Assembly: GCA_947494995.1 (NCBI GenBank)
Contig: CANLWY010000002.1
Coordinates: forward strand, 310,001 to 374,000
Direction of reading: 5' to 3'
DNA: 64,000 nucleotides
Origin: an uncultured Campylobacterales bacterium
Lineage (GTDB): Bacteria; Campylobacterota; Campylobacteria; Campylobacterales; Arcobacteraceae
Shown here in pieces: positions 9,822-20,126 of the stretch (position 1 is its first letter; each line of letters opens with the position of its first letter). The notes under the pieces were generated by a model. That model saw nothing but the letters and a program-made list of their open reading frames with translations, searched no databases and was not told the DNA's origin. A program made the translations under genes and the position numbers.

Positions 9822-10478
9822 TTATATTATTTCATATCTGCAATTATAAATGTCATCTCTAAATATTTTAATTGCAGAATTGTCAAATACTTTTTTGCAA
9901 GGTACTGCATATTTTAATTTTACTTGGTTTTTATTTATACCATGTTTTTCAATGTGTATCATTGCATTACTATGAAACTCTTTTATTTTTACATGATTTA
10001 TTGATTTTTCTTTTGTATAGTTTTTGCATTGTATCAATAGAACCTCATTTTCATTTACACAGATTAGATCTATTCCTTTATCCCTTTTACCATTTTCAAT
10101 TCCATTATATAGAACGTGATATCCTTTCCTTTCATAAATTTTCCCCGTCTTTAACTCAAACTCAATACCTTTTAATTTGTTTTTTTGATGAAACTCTCTT
10201 TGCCTTTTTTTTCGATTGTTTTCAAAACATTTCTTCTTATCTTCTATCTTCTTTAATTTTAAGAAATACTCTTCATCATCAAGTGCAATTGTACTATTTA
10301 TACTCTCTTTGTAATACTCTATTTTCTCCTTCTGTTTTCCCTTTTCTTCACTTTTTTTTGATTTTCTATCAATATTAATTGTATTTCTATTATGACTTAA
10401 TATTTCATCAATATATCTGGATTCTTCATTTTCTTTAGCTTTTACATCTTTAAAAAATCTTTTTAAAAAATTAATCAT
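9822..10478 (-). CDS. Mrr-like restriction endonuclease domain protein
   Basis: Predicted DNase of the Mrr/type IV restriction (PD-(D/E)xK) superfamily. The first ~110 residues are highly charged, helical and Lys/Glu-rich. The nuclease core is C-terminal: GIEFELKTG with the first acidic residue, RDKGIDLICV with the catalytic Asp, and LLIQCKNY with the QxK motif. The reading frame is open from a TTG at 10499, but the ATG at 10478 follows AAGGA with proper spacing, giving 218 residues. It stands alone, without methylase or specificity genes, which fits a modification-dependent nuclease or a membrane/DNA maintenance nuclease. Target unknown. Confidence 0.78.
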   Translation of the reverse strand: MINFLKRFFKDVKAKENEESRYIDEILSHNRNTINIDRKSKKSEEKGKQKEKIEYYKESINSTIALDDEEYFLKLKKIEDKKKCFENNRKKRQREFHQKNKLKGIEFELKTGKIYERKGYHVLYNGIENGKRDKGIDLICVNENEVLLIQCKNYTKEKSINHVKIKEFHSNAMIHIEKHGINKNQVKLKYAVPCKKVFDNSAIKIFRDDIYNCRYEII

Positions 10479-10519
10479 CTCACTTTCCTTTTTTCCCAAT
10501 GAAATTATTTTATCAGAAG

Positions 10520-10542
10520 CATGTCACAAAACATGTCACAAA
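10520..10542. promoter_or_regulatory. Tandem 11-bp direct repeat upstream of the Mrr-like gene
   Basis: CATGTCACAAA occurs twice at a 12-base period, about 42-64 bases before the nuclease ATG and close to where its -35 region would lie (a TAAAAT box is nearer the gene). Possible operator; the binding protein is unknown. Confidence 0.4.
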
Positions 10543-10652
10543 TTTAACAATAAAAATATATTCTTAATAATTATTTTATATTTTTTAATAAAGACATCTA
10601 AATAAGGGATTTATATCAATTTCTGTATAATTCTTTTTTTTAAAGGAAAACT

Positions 10653-11351
10653 TTGAAACTACTTGAGAAAAACATTTCACAAACTATTGATGAAATATAT
10701 TTAATAGAAACACTAAACTTAAATGACAAAAAAATTCTAGAACTTGGTTGCGGAGATGCAACAATGACAAAAAAAATTGCTTCAAATGGTTTTGGAAGAG
10801 AAATTATTGCATGTGAAGTTGATGAAATACAACATAAAAAGAATTTAAAACTTAATATAGATAATATTGAGTTTAAACTTTGTGGGGCTCAAAATATTGA
10901 TAGAGAAGATAACTCTATTGATATTATCTTTATGTTTAAATCCTTTCATCACATTCCAAAAGAACTAATGCCCCAAGCCTTATGTGAAATTAAAAGAATT
11001 CTAAAACCAAATGGTTTAGTTTATATCAGTGAACCATTATTTCAAGGTAAACAAAATGAACTTATAGCAATCTTCCATGATGAGGAGCAAGTAAGAATAG
11101 ATGCTTTTGAAGCTATAAAAAAATCTGTTGAAGATGAAGAGTTTAAACTTTTTAGAGAGTTTTTCTTTCAAAGTGAGATTACATATAAAAGCTTTGAAGA
11201 CTTTGAAAAAAAACAAATGAATTTAACTTATAACGACCATGATATGAATGAGAATATAAAGAAAAAAGTAAAAGAGAAATATGAAAGTTTTGGAAGCAGT
11301 AAGCTAACACTTTCAAAACCATTTAGAGTTGATATTTTACAAAAATTTTAA
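10653..11351 (+). CDS. Class I SAM-dependent methyltransferase
   Basis: Rossmann-fold methyltransferase of the Methyltransf_11 type. SAM-binding motif I is ILELGCGDATMTKKI (residues ~29-43), an acidic residue follows at the end of strand 2 (ACEVDE), and motif IV appears as IDIIFMFKSFHHIP. The post-motif segment EIKRILKPNGLVYISEP is also typical. The start is a TTG preceded by AAAGGA, and a TATAAT box lies at 10626-10631. It ends 9 bases before ligA and probably shares its transcript. The substrate cannot be told. Confidence 0.85.
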   Translation: MKLLEKNISQTIDEIYLIETLNLNDKKILELGCGDATMTKKIASNGFGREIIACEVDEIQHKKNLKLNIDNIEFKLCGAQNIDREDNSIDIIFMFKSFHHIPKELMPQALCEIKRILKPNGLVYISEPLFQGKQNELIAIFHDEEQVRIDAFEAIKKSVEDEEFKLFREFFFQSEITYKSFEDFEKKQMNLTYNDHDMNENIKKKVKEKYESFGSSKLTLSKPFRVDILQKF

Positions 11352-13317
<1,966 letters not shown>

Positions 13318-13404
13318 TGTAGAATAAATGTTACCATTCACTATCTTTTTAATATATTATAATCAATTTTAATAAATATACTTAAGCTTTTTAGTTAAAT
13401 ATTT

Positions 13405-13410
13405 TATAAT
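13405..13410 (+). promoter_or_regulatory. Candidate -10 box for the thioesterase gene
   Basis: TATAAT 30 bases before the ATG at 13440. Confidence 0.5.
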
Positions 13411-13439
13411 TGTTTTAGTTCAAATTAAAGGCTACAATT

Positions 13440-13922
13440 ATGGATAGTGTATTTAAAGGTGAAAAGTCAGTAACAATGACAATGTTAATGACACCAGACA
13501 AAGCAAACTTTTCAGGTAAAAATGTACATGGTGGAGAAATTCTAAAAATGTTAGACCATGTAGCATATGCATGTGCGGCAAGATATTCTGGGATGTATGC
13601 AGTTACACTCTCTGTTGATATGGTTTTATTCAAAAATCCAATTAAAGTTGGTTCTCTAGTTACTTTCCATGCTTCTGTAAACTATACAGGAAGAACATCA
13701 ATGGAAGTAGGTATAAAAGTTATTTCAGAAGATATTAAAGACCATACATTAAAAAATACAAATGTATGTTACTTTACAATGGTTGCAATGGATGAAGAAG
13801 GAAATCCTTCACCTGTGCCAAAACTTGAAATTAAAACAGAAGATGAGAAAAGAAGATATAACGATGCCATTAAAAGAAGAGAGATTAGAATGGCAACAAA
13901 ACAATTACATCCAAAAGGATAA
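13440..13922 (+). CDS. Hotdog-fold acyl-CoA thioesterase (YciA/BFIT-like)
   Basis: Hydrolyses acyl-CoA thioesters in the cytoplasm. The 160-residue single hotdog domain shows the family pattern: NVHGGEILKMLDHVAYACAARYS (start of the hotdog helix, with the Asp expected for catalysis), VTLSVDMVLFKNPIKVG, and VNYTGRTSMEVGIKV. The C-terminus is charged (RRYNDAIKRREIRMATK). It is monocistronic between its own TATAAT box and a strong terminator. Acyl-chain preference cannot be read from sequence. Confidence 0.87.
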   Translation: MDSVFKGEKSVTMTMLMTPDKANFSGKNVHGGEILKMLDHVAYACAARYSGMYAVTLSVDMVLFKNPIKVGSLVTFHASVNYTGRTSMEVGIKVISEDIKDHTLKNTNVCYFTMVAMDEEGNPSPVPKLEIKTEDEKRRYNDAIKRREIRMATKQLHPKG

Positions 13923-13946
13923 AAGAAAAGCATAGTCTTTTCTTTT
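13921..13946 (+). terminator. Rho-independent terminator after the thioesterase gene
   Basis: 10-bp stem AAAAGAAAAG / CTTTTCTTTT with a 6-base loop, directly followed by ATTTTTT. Confidence 0.8.
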
Positions 13947-14063
13947 ATTTTTTATATCTATTATCAAATACTCTAAAGTCTCAACAAATATTACTTTCCT
14001 CTTGTTCTTTTTTTAATATCATGTAACTCTATATTATAAATATATTTTTTTATTATAAAATGA

Positions 14064-14069
14064 TATAAT
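14064..14069 (+). promoter_or_regulatory. Candidate -10 box for the TGA-interrupted membrane gene
   Basis: TATAAT 37 bases before the ATG at 14106, with a possible AGGAAT Shine-Dalgarno in between. It suggests that the interrupted gene and its neighbour are still transcribed. Confidence 0.45.
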
Positions 14070-14105
14070 AATTCATATTTATAAGCTATATAGGAATAAT
14101 TAATT

Positions 14106-14426
14106 ATGTGAAAAGATACTCTTTTTAAAATTTTTGTAATTGTTTTTATAATTGGACTATTACTATTATTTTCGATACGACAATTACCAAAATCAACTAT
14201 TCAGCTTGAAGGAGTAAGTATTAGTAATGGTGCTTTAGAATCAGATACTGGTCCAAGTAAATTTTTAATAGTTAAATTAAAATCAAATAGAAATGTTAAA
14301 ATCTATATGCCTAAAGGAGCAATGCTTCTAATTGGTAAAAGAGTTTTAATTAATGAACAAACTACATATTTTTTTGATACTAAAAAATATCAGTTTAATA
14401 GATATGTAAAAGAGGAGAGAAAATAA
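14106..14426 (+). pseudogene. Small membrane protein with TGA at codon 2
   Basis: A 107-codon frame that begins ATG TGA AAA GAT and is then open to a TAA overlapping the next ATG (TAATG). An AGGAAT sequence sits about 9 bases before the ATG and a TATAAT box further up, so this looks like the intended start. After the TGA the product has one membrane helix (FKIFVIVFIIGLLLLFS), then a ~75-residue soluble domain (IQLEGVSISNGALES ... KIYMPKGAMLLIGKRVL). No other ATG, GTG or TTG lies in frame before codon 62. Either a nonsense mutation (TGG or TTA to TGA), a sequencing error, or use of a very rare start. Function unknown. Confidence 0.65.
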
Positions 14427-14686
14427 TGGAAAAAGTTGATATGGATTCATATTTCTTAAACAAATTTGTGTCTTGTAGTATTGGAAATGATATATATGAA
14501 ATAGATAACCCAAAGTTTGAATTACAACATGAGAAACTATTCTTAGTTGGAACTATTCCAAAAGGAGTAACTAATAATGACTGGGCAGAAGGTAAAAAAT
14601 GTGCTGTTGCTTGGGATAAGGTTACAGATTATATGGTTTTTGATTCTGTAGATGACTATATTAAAAGTTCAAAATTAGACACTTAA
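14426..14686 (+). CDS. Hypothetical protein, 86 residues
   Basis: Not recognised. Small soluble acidic protein with two Cys (CSIGNDIYEID, KCAVAWDKV) and a C-terminal YMVFDSVDDYIKSS segment. Its ATG overlaps the TAA of the TGA-interrupted gene, so its translation was probably coupled to that gene, and the interruption could lower its expression. The preceding AGGAGAGAAAATA provides a good Shine-Dalgarno of its own. Confidence 0.65.
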   Translation: MEKVDMDSYFLNKFVSCSIGNDIYEIDNPKFELQHEKLFLVGTIPKGVTNNDWAEGKKCAVAWDKVTDYMVFDSVDDYIKSSKLDT

Positions 14687-14703
14687 TCTCACTTAAAAAG
14701 AAA

Positions 14704-14715
14704 AGGCTTATGCCT
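14704..14715 (-). terminator. Short terminator at the end of ybiT
   Basis: AGGC / GCCT stem with a 4-base loop overlapping the ybiT stop; on the minus strand it is followed by TTTTCTTTTT. Short but U-rich. Confidence 0.45.
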
Positions 14716-16303
14716 CTTCTTTACTCTCAATGTACTCTTCGTAAGAACCTTTAAAGTCTACAATAGAACCATCTTCTTGAATTTCAATAATTCTATTTGC
14801 ATAAGCATCAAGTAATTCCCTATCGTGTGATACACAAATAACAGAACCAGGATACTCAAGTAATCCCTCTCCTAGTGCAATAATAGCTTCAAGGTCTAAG
14901 TGATTTGTTGGCTCATCAAGTACCATAAAATTTGGTTGCTCAAGCATGATTTTAGAAAGCCACATTCTATGTTTTTCTCCACCAGAACAAGCAGATACTT
15001 GTTTTTCTTGCTCTTGACCGTTAAATAACATTCTTCCTAAGCAGTTTCTAATTTCAGAAATATCAGCATCTCTATCAAAGCTTCTTAACCAATCATAAAG
15101 AGTCATATCTCCTGAGATTAAGTCTGTTGCATTCTGAGGGAAATATCCATTTTGAATAGTTGCACCCCAGTGAATCTCACCTGAATCTGCTTTTAGATTT
15201 TCAACAATAATTTCACATAAAGTAGTTTTACCAATACCATTTGGTCCAATTAAAGCGATTTTGTCACCTTTTTCAAGTGCAAATGAAACATCATTTAATA
15301 CTACTTCTCCATCAAATGATTTAGATACATTCTTAACAGATAGCAACTCTTTACCAACTTCCCTTTTTTGTCTGAAGATAATAGATGGATCTCTTCTACT
15401 TGAGATTTGAATTGCTCCAACATCAAGTTTATCAAGTTGTTTTTGTCTTGAAGTTGCTTGTTTTGCTTTTGAAGCATTTGCAGAGAATCTAGCAATAAAT
15501 TTTTCTAATTCTTCTTTCTCTTTTTGTTTCTTATTCATATCAGCTTGTTGTTGCTTAGCAAGAACTGTAGAAGCAATATACCAATCATCATATGTACCAG
15601 TAAACTCTCTAATTTGTTTATAATCAACATCTAAGATATGTGTACAAACAGCATTTAAAAAGTGTCTATCGTGAGAAATTACAACCATAGTACCATCATG
15701 ATGTTGTAATTGATTCTCTAACCAACCAATTGTTGCAATATCAAGGTTATTCGTAGGCTCATCTAAAAACAATACATCTGGTTTTGGATATAAAACCTGT
15801 GCAAGTAAAACTTTGAATTTATCTCCACCAGTTAATGTTGACATTAAATCAGTTTGTTGTGATGAAGGGAAACCTAAATCTTCTAAGATTTTTGTAATCT
15901 TTACATCATACTCATAAGTTGGATCTTCCTCAACACAAACAATTTCAAGCTCAGCAAGTCTATTATTTACTTCATCAGTAAACTCTGGACTCATATATAA
16001 TTCTTCTTTCTCTTTTATTGCATCATAAAGTCTTTTATTTCCTAAAAGAACTGTATCAAATAAAGAGTACTCCTCAAATGCAAATTGGTTTTGACTTAAT
16101 GTTCCAACTTTTTTACCATTTTGAACTTGTACTTCTCCCTCTGTTGCTTCTTCTTCACCTGAAAGGATTTTTAAGAATGTAGATTTACCAGCACCATTTG
16201 CACCAATAAGACCATATCTTTTCCCTGTATCTAATTTTAAATTTATATCTTGAAATAACACTCTTGAACCAAATGCTTTTTTAAGGTTTACTGTTTGAAC
16301 CAT
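14708..16303 (-). CDS. ybiT: ABC-F family ribosome-associated ATPase (YbiT type)
   Basis: Soluble twin-cassette ABC-F protein acting on the ribosome E-site. Cassette 1: Walker A GANGAGKST, QFAFEEYSLFDTV, Walker B VLFLDEPTNNLD. The linker carries FSANASKAKQATSR, a strong YbiT-type signature. Cassette 2: Walker A GPNGIGKTT, signature CSGGEKHRMWLS, Walker B FMVLDEPTNHLD. The length of 531 matches E. coli YbiT (530). The first cassette's signature is degenerate (LTGGDKFKV). It is transcribed alone from a GATATAATCGCG-type promoter and convergent to the 86-residue gene. Confidence 0.93.
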   Translation of the reverse strand: MVQTVNLKKAFGSRVLFQDINLKLDTGKRYGLIGANGAGKSTFLKILSGEEEATEGEVQVQNGKKVGTLSQNQFAFEEYSLFDTVLLGNKRLYDAIKEKEELYMSPEFTDEVNNRLAELEIVCVEEDPTYEYDVKITKILEDLGFPSSQQTDLMSTLTGGDKFKVLLAQVLYPKPDVLFLDEPTNNLDIATIGWLENQLQHHDGTMVVISHDRHFLNAVCTHILDVDYKQIREFTGTYDDWYIASTVLAKQQQADMNKKQKEKEELEKFIARFSANASKAKQATSRQKQLDKLDVGAIQISSRRDPSIIFRQKREVGKELLSVKNVSKSFDGEVVLNDVSFALEKGDKIALIGPNGIGKTTLCEIIVENLKADSGEIHWGATIQNGYFPQNATDLISGDMTLYDWLRSFDRDADISEIRNCLGRMLFNGQEQEKQVSACSGGEKHRMWLSKIMLEQPNFMVLDEPTNHLDLEAIIALGEGLLEYPGSVICVSHDRELLDAYANRIIEIQEDGSIVDFKGSYEEYIESKEEA

Positions 16304-16334
16304 AATTCTAAACTCCGTATTTTATTATGGCGCG

Positions 16335-16340
16335 ATTATA
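16335..16340 (-). promoter_or_regulatory. ybiT promoter -10 with GC-rich discriminator
   Basis: On the minus strand GATATAAT is followed by CGCGCC, a GC-rich patch in a very AT-rich region, 31 bases before the ATG at 16303. The same arrangement precedes thiI, dapE and mutS2. Confidence 0.6.
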
Positions 16341-16487
16341 TCGAAAAGAAACTATATTTCTAGTTAGATAAAAATTGACATTTAAAAAATAACTTTTCGA
16401 CTCACTATCTCTGATATAAATAATTACTTAATTTTAGACTTTAATAAATTATGATAATATAAAAATAATTTTATATAGAGTGAGAAG

Positions 16488-19400
16488 ATGAAAAGTTTAT
16501 CCATTAAAGCAAAATTAATATCCTTAGTAATAAGTTCAATTTTAATAGTATCTATGATTGTACTTATAGAATCAAGTAGTGCCCTTAATAAGACATCACA
16601 TACCTTAACAGAACACTTTGAAGAAGAGGCTTTCTTATCAAAAGAAAAAGAGCTGCAAAATAATGTTCAAATAGCTATAAAGGTAGTAAAAAGGTTCCAT
16701 GAAAAAGCATTAAAAGAACCTCATTTAACTAATAAATATAAAGAAGAGGCTTTAAAAACTATTGAAACTATAAAGTTTGGTAAAGATGGATACTTTTGGA
16801 TAAATGATTCTCAGCCTAAAATGTTAATGCATCCTACTCAAAAAAACTTAGTAGGTCAAATTTTAGAAGACTATAAAGATATTGATGGCGTATACATTTT
16901 TAAAGAGATGGCAAAAATTACATCTAGTGCAAAACAAGAAGGTCTTATTAGATATAAAACATACAAACCAGGATCAGAAAAGATTGTCTCTAAATTTTCT
17001 TATGTAATAAAATTTCAACCTTGGGACTGGATTATTGGAACAGGTGCTTATGTTGATAATATTGAAACATCTGTAAATAGTATGAAAGCAGTTTCAAAAG
17101 AGAATATAGTTAATACTATTATACTAAATATAATCACTATTCTATTAACAGTTATAATTTTAACTTTTATCATTTTATATATTGCAAAAAGAACTATTTT
17201 TAGACCTCTTGAAACATTTCAGCTTGGGCTATTAAACTTCTTTAAATACTTAAATGCAGAAACAAAAGAAGTAAAACTTTTAGAACATAAATCAAATGAT
17301 GAAATTGGAACTATGAGCAATGCTGTTAATAATGGTATTGAAAAAGTAAAAGATACAATGGATCAAAAGAATATTGAAGAATGGATAAAAGATGGAGTAA
17401 GTCAACTTAATCAAATTCTTATAAATGAAAAAGATATACAAAAGGTAAGTGACAAATCTATTGACTATATATCAACTCATATAAATGCAGGAGTTGGTGT
17501 ATTTTACATATTTGATGAAGAGGAAGAGAAATTATTACAATATGCAAGCTATGCACATGTTATTAGAGATGAACTTTCAAATAAATTTTCTTTAAAAGAA
17601 GGAATTATTGGACAAGTTGCATTTCAAAAAAAACCAATATTACTAAAAAATATTAAAAAAGATGAGGGTTTAATTACAACAGGGACTATTACACAATCTG
17701 CATTTAATACATATACTTTTCCTTTAGTATATAATGATAAACTATTTGGTGTTATTGAGATAGGTTCCTTTGAAGAAATTGATGAAAAAAGGATTAAATT
17801 CTTTGAAGCAACAAATAGAATTGTATGCCTTGCACTACAAAATGCTTTCCAAGATAAAAAAGTAAAAGAGTTATTAGAAAATACAAAAAAAGCAAATAAA
17901 CAGCTTGAAGTAAACCAGCAAAAACTTGAAGAAGCAAATGCTTATATGGAAGAGCAACAGCAACAACTTGAAGAAGCTAATGCAAATATGGAAGAACAAC
18001 AGCAGCAACTTGAGGAAGCTAATGCAAACATGGAAGAACAACAGCAGCAGCTTAAAATCTCAGAACAAAATTTAAAACTTCAAAACCAAAAACTAGAAGA
18101 TACTAAACAAGAGATTGAAAAGAAAGCAAATGAGCTAGAACAATCAGGTAAATATAAATCTGAATTCTTAGCAAATATGTCACATGAACTTAGAACACCT
18201 CTTAATTCTATTATTCTTTTATCTTCATTACTACAGAAAAACTCTAAACAAACACTATCTGACAATGATATAAAAAAAGCGAAAACAATATTTGAATCGG
18301 GGAATGAGTTATTAAGACTTATTAATGATATTTTAGATCTTTCAAAAGTTGAATCAGGAAAAATGCAAGTAATTATTGATAATTTTGAGAGTAAAGATCT
18401 ACTTGAACAAATGAAAGATATCTTTGAATTTACAGCAATTGACAAAGGTCTAAAGCTTAATATTATTGATGAATATAAAGGAAAAATATCAAATGACAAA
18501 GATAGAATTTCTCAAATTGTAAGAAATCTTATTTCCAATGCATTTAAATTTACGAAAGATGGTTCAATTACTATAAAAATTGCTCCATCAGAAGATAAAG
18601 ACTTTAAAATTTCTGTAATTGACACAGGAATTGGTATTGCAAAAGACAAACAAGAAGTGATATTTAAAGCCTTCACACAAGCTGAGGGAGGTACAAGTAG
18701 AGAATTCGGAGGAACTGGTCTTGGCCTATCTATTAGTAGAGAATTAGCTAAACTTCTTGGTGGTTATATAGAAATTGAATCAGAAGAAGGCGAAGGTAGT
18801 GCATTTAGTGTTGTATTACCAAATCTTCAAAGTGATGATATAGAACAACTATTTACAAAACCAATTGAAACGCCAGAAAAAAAGACTGAAATAATTGTTC
18901 CTAAAAAAAATGTACCTATTCTTGAAAATGTAAGTGATGATAGAAAAATTATGAATAATGATGATGAAGCATACTTAATTATTGATGATGATAAGATGTT
19001 TGCAGAAGTTGTATATGAAGAGATTAAAAAAGATGGAAACTTTGCACTTGTAGCATTAACAGCTACATCAGGTTTAGAGTTAATTAAAAAACACAAAATA
19101 AAAGGTATTCTACTTGATTTAACACTTCCAGATATGGATGGGGTAGATGTTCTTAAAGAATTAAAATCTAACTCTAGAACAAGACATATTCCAGTTCATG
19201 TAATTTCATCAAAAGATAAAAACAATGAAACTCTAGAATTAGGAGCTATTGGTTACTTGCAAAAGCCTGTATTTGATGGAGATATTAATAATGTAATTTC
19301 ATCTATTGATAACTTCCAAGAAAAACAGATTAAAGATTTGCTTATTGTAGAAGATGATAAAGTACATAGAGAAGCATTAATTGAACTTGTGGGAGTTGGA

Positions 19401-20126
19401 GTAAATATAAAAGGTGTTAAAACTGCCTCAGAAGCTATTATTGAAGTTAAAAAAGAAAAATATGACACAGTAGTTGTTGATTTAGGATTAATGGATGGAA
19501 GTGGTTATGAAGTTTGTGAGTTTATTAAAAATACACATCCAAAACTTCCTATTATTATCTATACAGGAAGAGATTTAAGTAATGAAGATAAAATAAAACT
19601 TCAAGAATATAGTAATAGTATTATTATTAAAACAGCTAATTCAAATGAAAGAATATTAAATGAAATAAACTTATTCTTACATAGAGACGAGCAAGATAAT
19701 GATGAAGAATCACATGAAATCTTTGAAAGTATTGACCTAGAAGGAACAAATATATTAATAGTTGATGATGATATAAAAAATATCTTTGTATTAGATGCTG
19801 CATTAAAAGAGTTTAATGCCACAACTTTTACAGCGTTTAATGGTCAAGAAGCTTTAGATTTTCTTCAAGAAGAACGTGATATTAAAATTGATTTAATATT
19901 AATGGATATAATGATGCCTATAATGAATGGTTACGAGGCAATGGAAAAAATAAGAGAGAATAAAAATATTAAAGATATTCCAATAATTGCAGTAACGGCA
20001 AAAGCTATGAAAGAAGATAGAGAGAAATGTATCCAATTAGGAGCAGATGATTATCTATCTAAACCTATAGATATAAATATCTTAGGTAACTTAATTAAAG
20101 TTTGGAGTAATAAAAAACATAAATGA
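16488..20126 (+). CDS. Hybrid sensor histidine kinase: Cache, GAF, HisKA, HATPase and three receiver domains
   Basis: A 1212-residue membrane kinase. TM1 is at ~8-27; a single periplasmic Cache domain at ~40-195 (KFGKDGYFWINDSQPKMLMH, WDWIIGTGAYVD); TM2 at ~205-230; a HAMP-like linker; and a GAF domain at ~310-455 (GVGVFYIFDEE, LKEGIIGQVAF). A Gln/Glu-rich coiled coil has three 14-residue repeats. The HisKA box is FLANMSHELRTPLNS with His566, and the HATPase has DTGIGIAKDK and GGTGLGLSIS. Three receivers follow at ~823-940, 945-1065 and 1085-1205, with Asp in LLDLTLPDMDG, VVDLGLMDGSG and LMDIMMPIMNG. The stop overlaps the CheB-CheR start by 4 bases. Confidence 0.93.
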   Translation: MKSLSIKAKLISLVISSILIVSMIVLIESSSALNKTSHTLTEHFEEEAFLSKEKELQNNVQIAIKVVKRFHEKALKEPHLTNKYKEEALKTIETIKFGKDGYFWINDSQPKMLMHPTQKNLVGQILEDYKDIDGVYIFKEMAKITSSAKQEGLIRYKTYKPGSEKIVSKFSYVIKFQPWDWIIGTGAYVDNIETSVNSMKAVSKENIVNTIILNIITILLTVIILTFIILYIAKRTIFRPLETFQLGLLNFFKYLNAETKEVKLLEHKSNDEIGTMSNAVNNGIEKVKDTMDQKNIEEWIKDGVSQLNQILINEKDIQKVSDKSIDYISTHINAGVGVFYIFDEEEEKLLQYASYAHVIRDELSNKFSLKEGIIGQVAFQKKPILLKNIKKDEGLITTGTITQSAFNTYTFPLVYNDKLFGVIEIGSFEEIDEKRIKFFEATNRIVCLALQNAFQDKKVKELLENTKKANKQLEVNQQKLEEANAYMEEQQQQLEEANANMEEQQQQLEEANANMEEQQQQLKISEQNLKLQNQKLEDTKQEIEKKANELEQSGKYKSEFLANMSHELRTPLNSIILLSSLLQKNSKQTLSDNDIKKAKTIFESGNELLRLINDILDLSKVESGKMQVIIDNFESKDLLEQMKDIFEFTAIDKGLKLNIIDEYKGKISNDKDRISQIVRNLISNAFKFTKDGSITIKIAPSEDKDFKISVIDTGIGIAKDKQEVIFKAFTQAEGGTSREFGGTGLGLSISRELAKLLGGYIEIESEEGEGSAFSVVLPNLQSDDIEQLFTKPIETPEKKTEIIVPKKNVPILENVSDDRKIMNNDDEAYLIIDDDKMFAEVVYEEIKKDGNFALVALTATSGLELIKKHKIKGILLDLTLPDMDGVDVLKELKSNSRTRHIPVHVISSKDKNNETLELGAIGYLQKPVFDGDINNVISSIDNFQEKQIKDLLIVEDDKVHREALIELVGVGVNIKGVKTASEAIIEVKKEKYDTVVVDLGLMDGSGYEVCEFIKNTHPKLPIIIYTGRDLSNEDKIKLQEYSNSIIIKTANSNERILNEINLFLHRDEQDNDEESHEIFESIDLEGTNILIVDDDIKNIFVLDAALKEFNATTFTAFNGQEALDFLQEERDIKIDLILMDIMMPIMNGYEAMEKIRENKNIKDIPIIAVTAKAMKEDREKCIQLGADDYLSKPIDINILGNLIKVWSNKKHK
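17925..18050 (+). repeat. Three tandem 42-bp repeats encoding a coiled-coil linker
   Basis: Units at 17925, 17967 and 18009 each encode LEEANA(N/Y)MEEQQQQ, 14 residues, which is exactly two heptads. Copies differ mostly at silent positions. They lie between the GAF domain and the phospho-acceptor domain of the hybrid kinase, where repeat number would change linker length without changing helical phase. Confidence 0.9.

Noticed and set aside
9872-10378. 168-codon plus-strand frame opposite the Mrr-like gene
   Set aside because: Composition is Phe/Leu/His-rich as expected for the antisense of an AT-rich coding region; the minus-strand frame has nuclease motifs and a good start.
14109-14111. 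TGA at codon 2 of the small membrane gene as selenocysteine
   Set aside because: No GG-loop hairpin at 16-37 nt, no Cys context, and selenocysteine at position 2 is unprecedented to my knowledge.
18080-18499. 139-codon minus-strand frame inside the hybrid kinase gene
   Set aside because: Antisense shadow over HisKA coding; no start signals.
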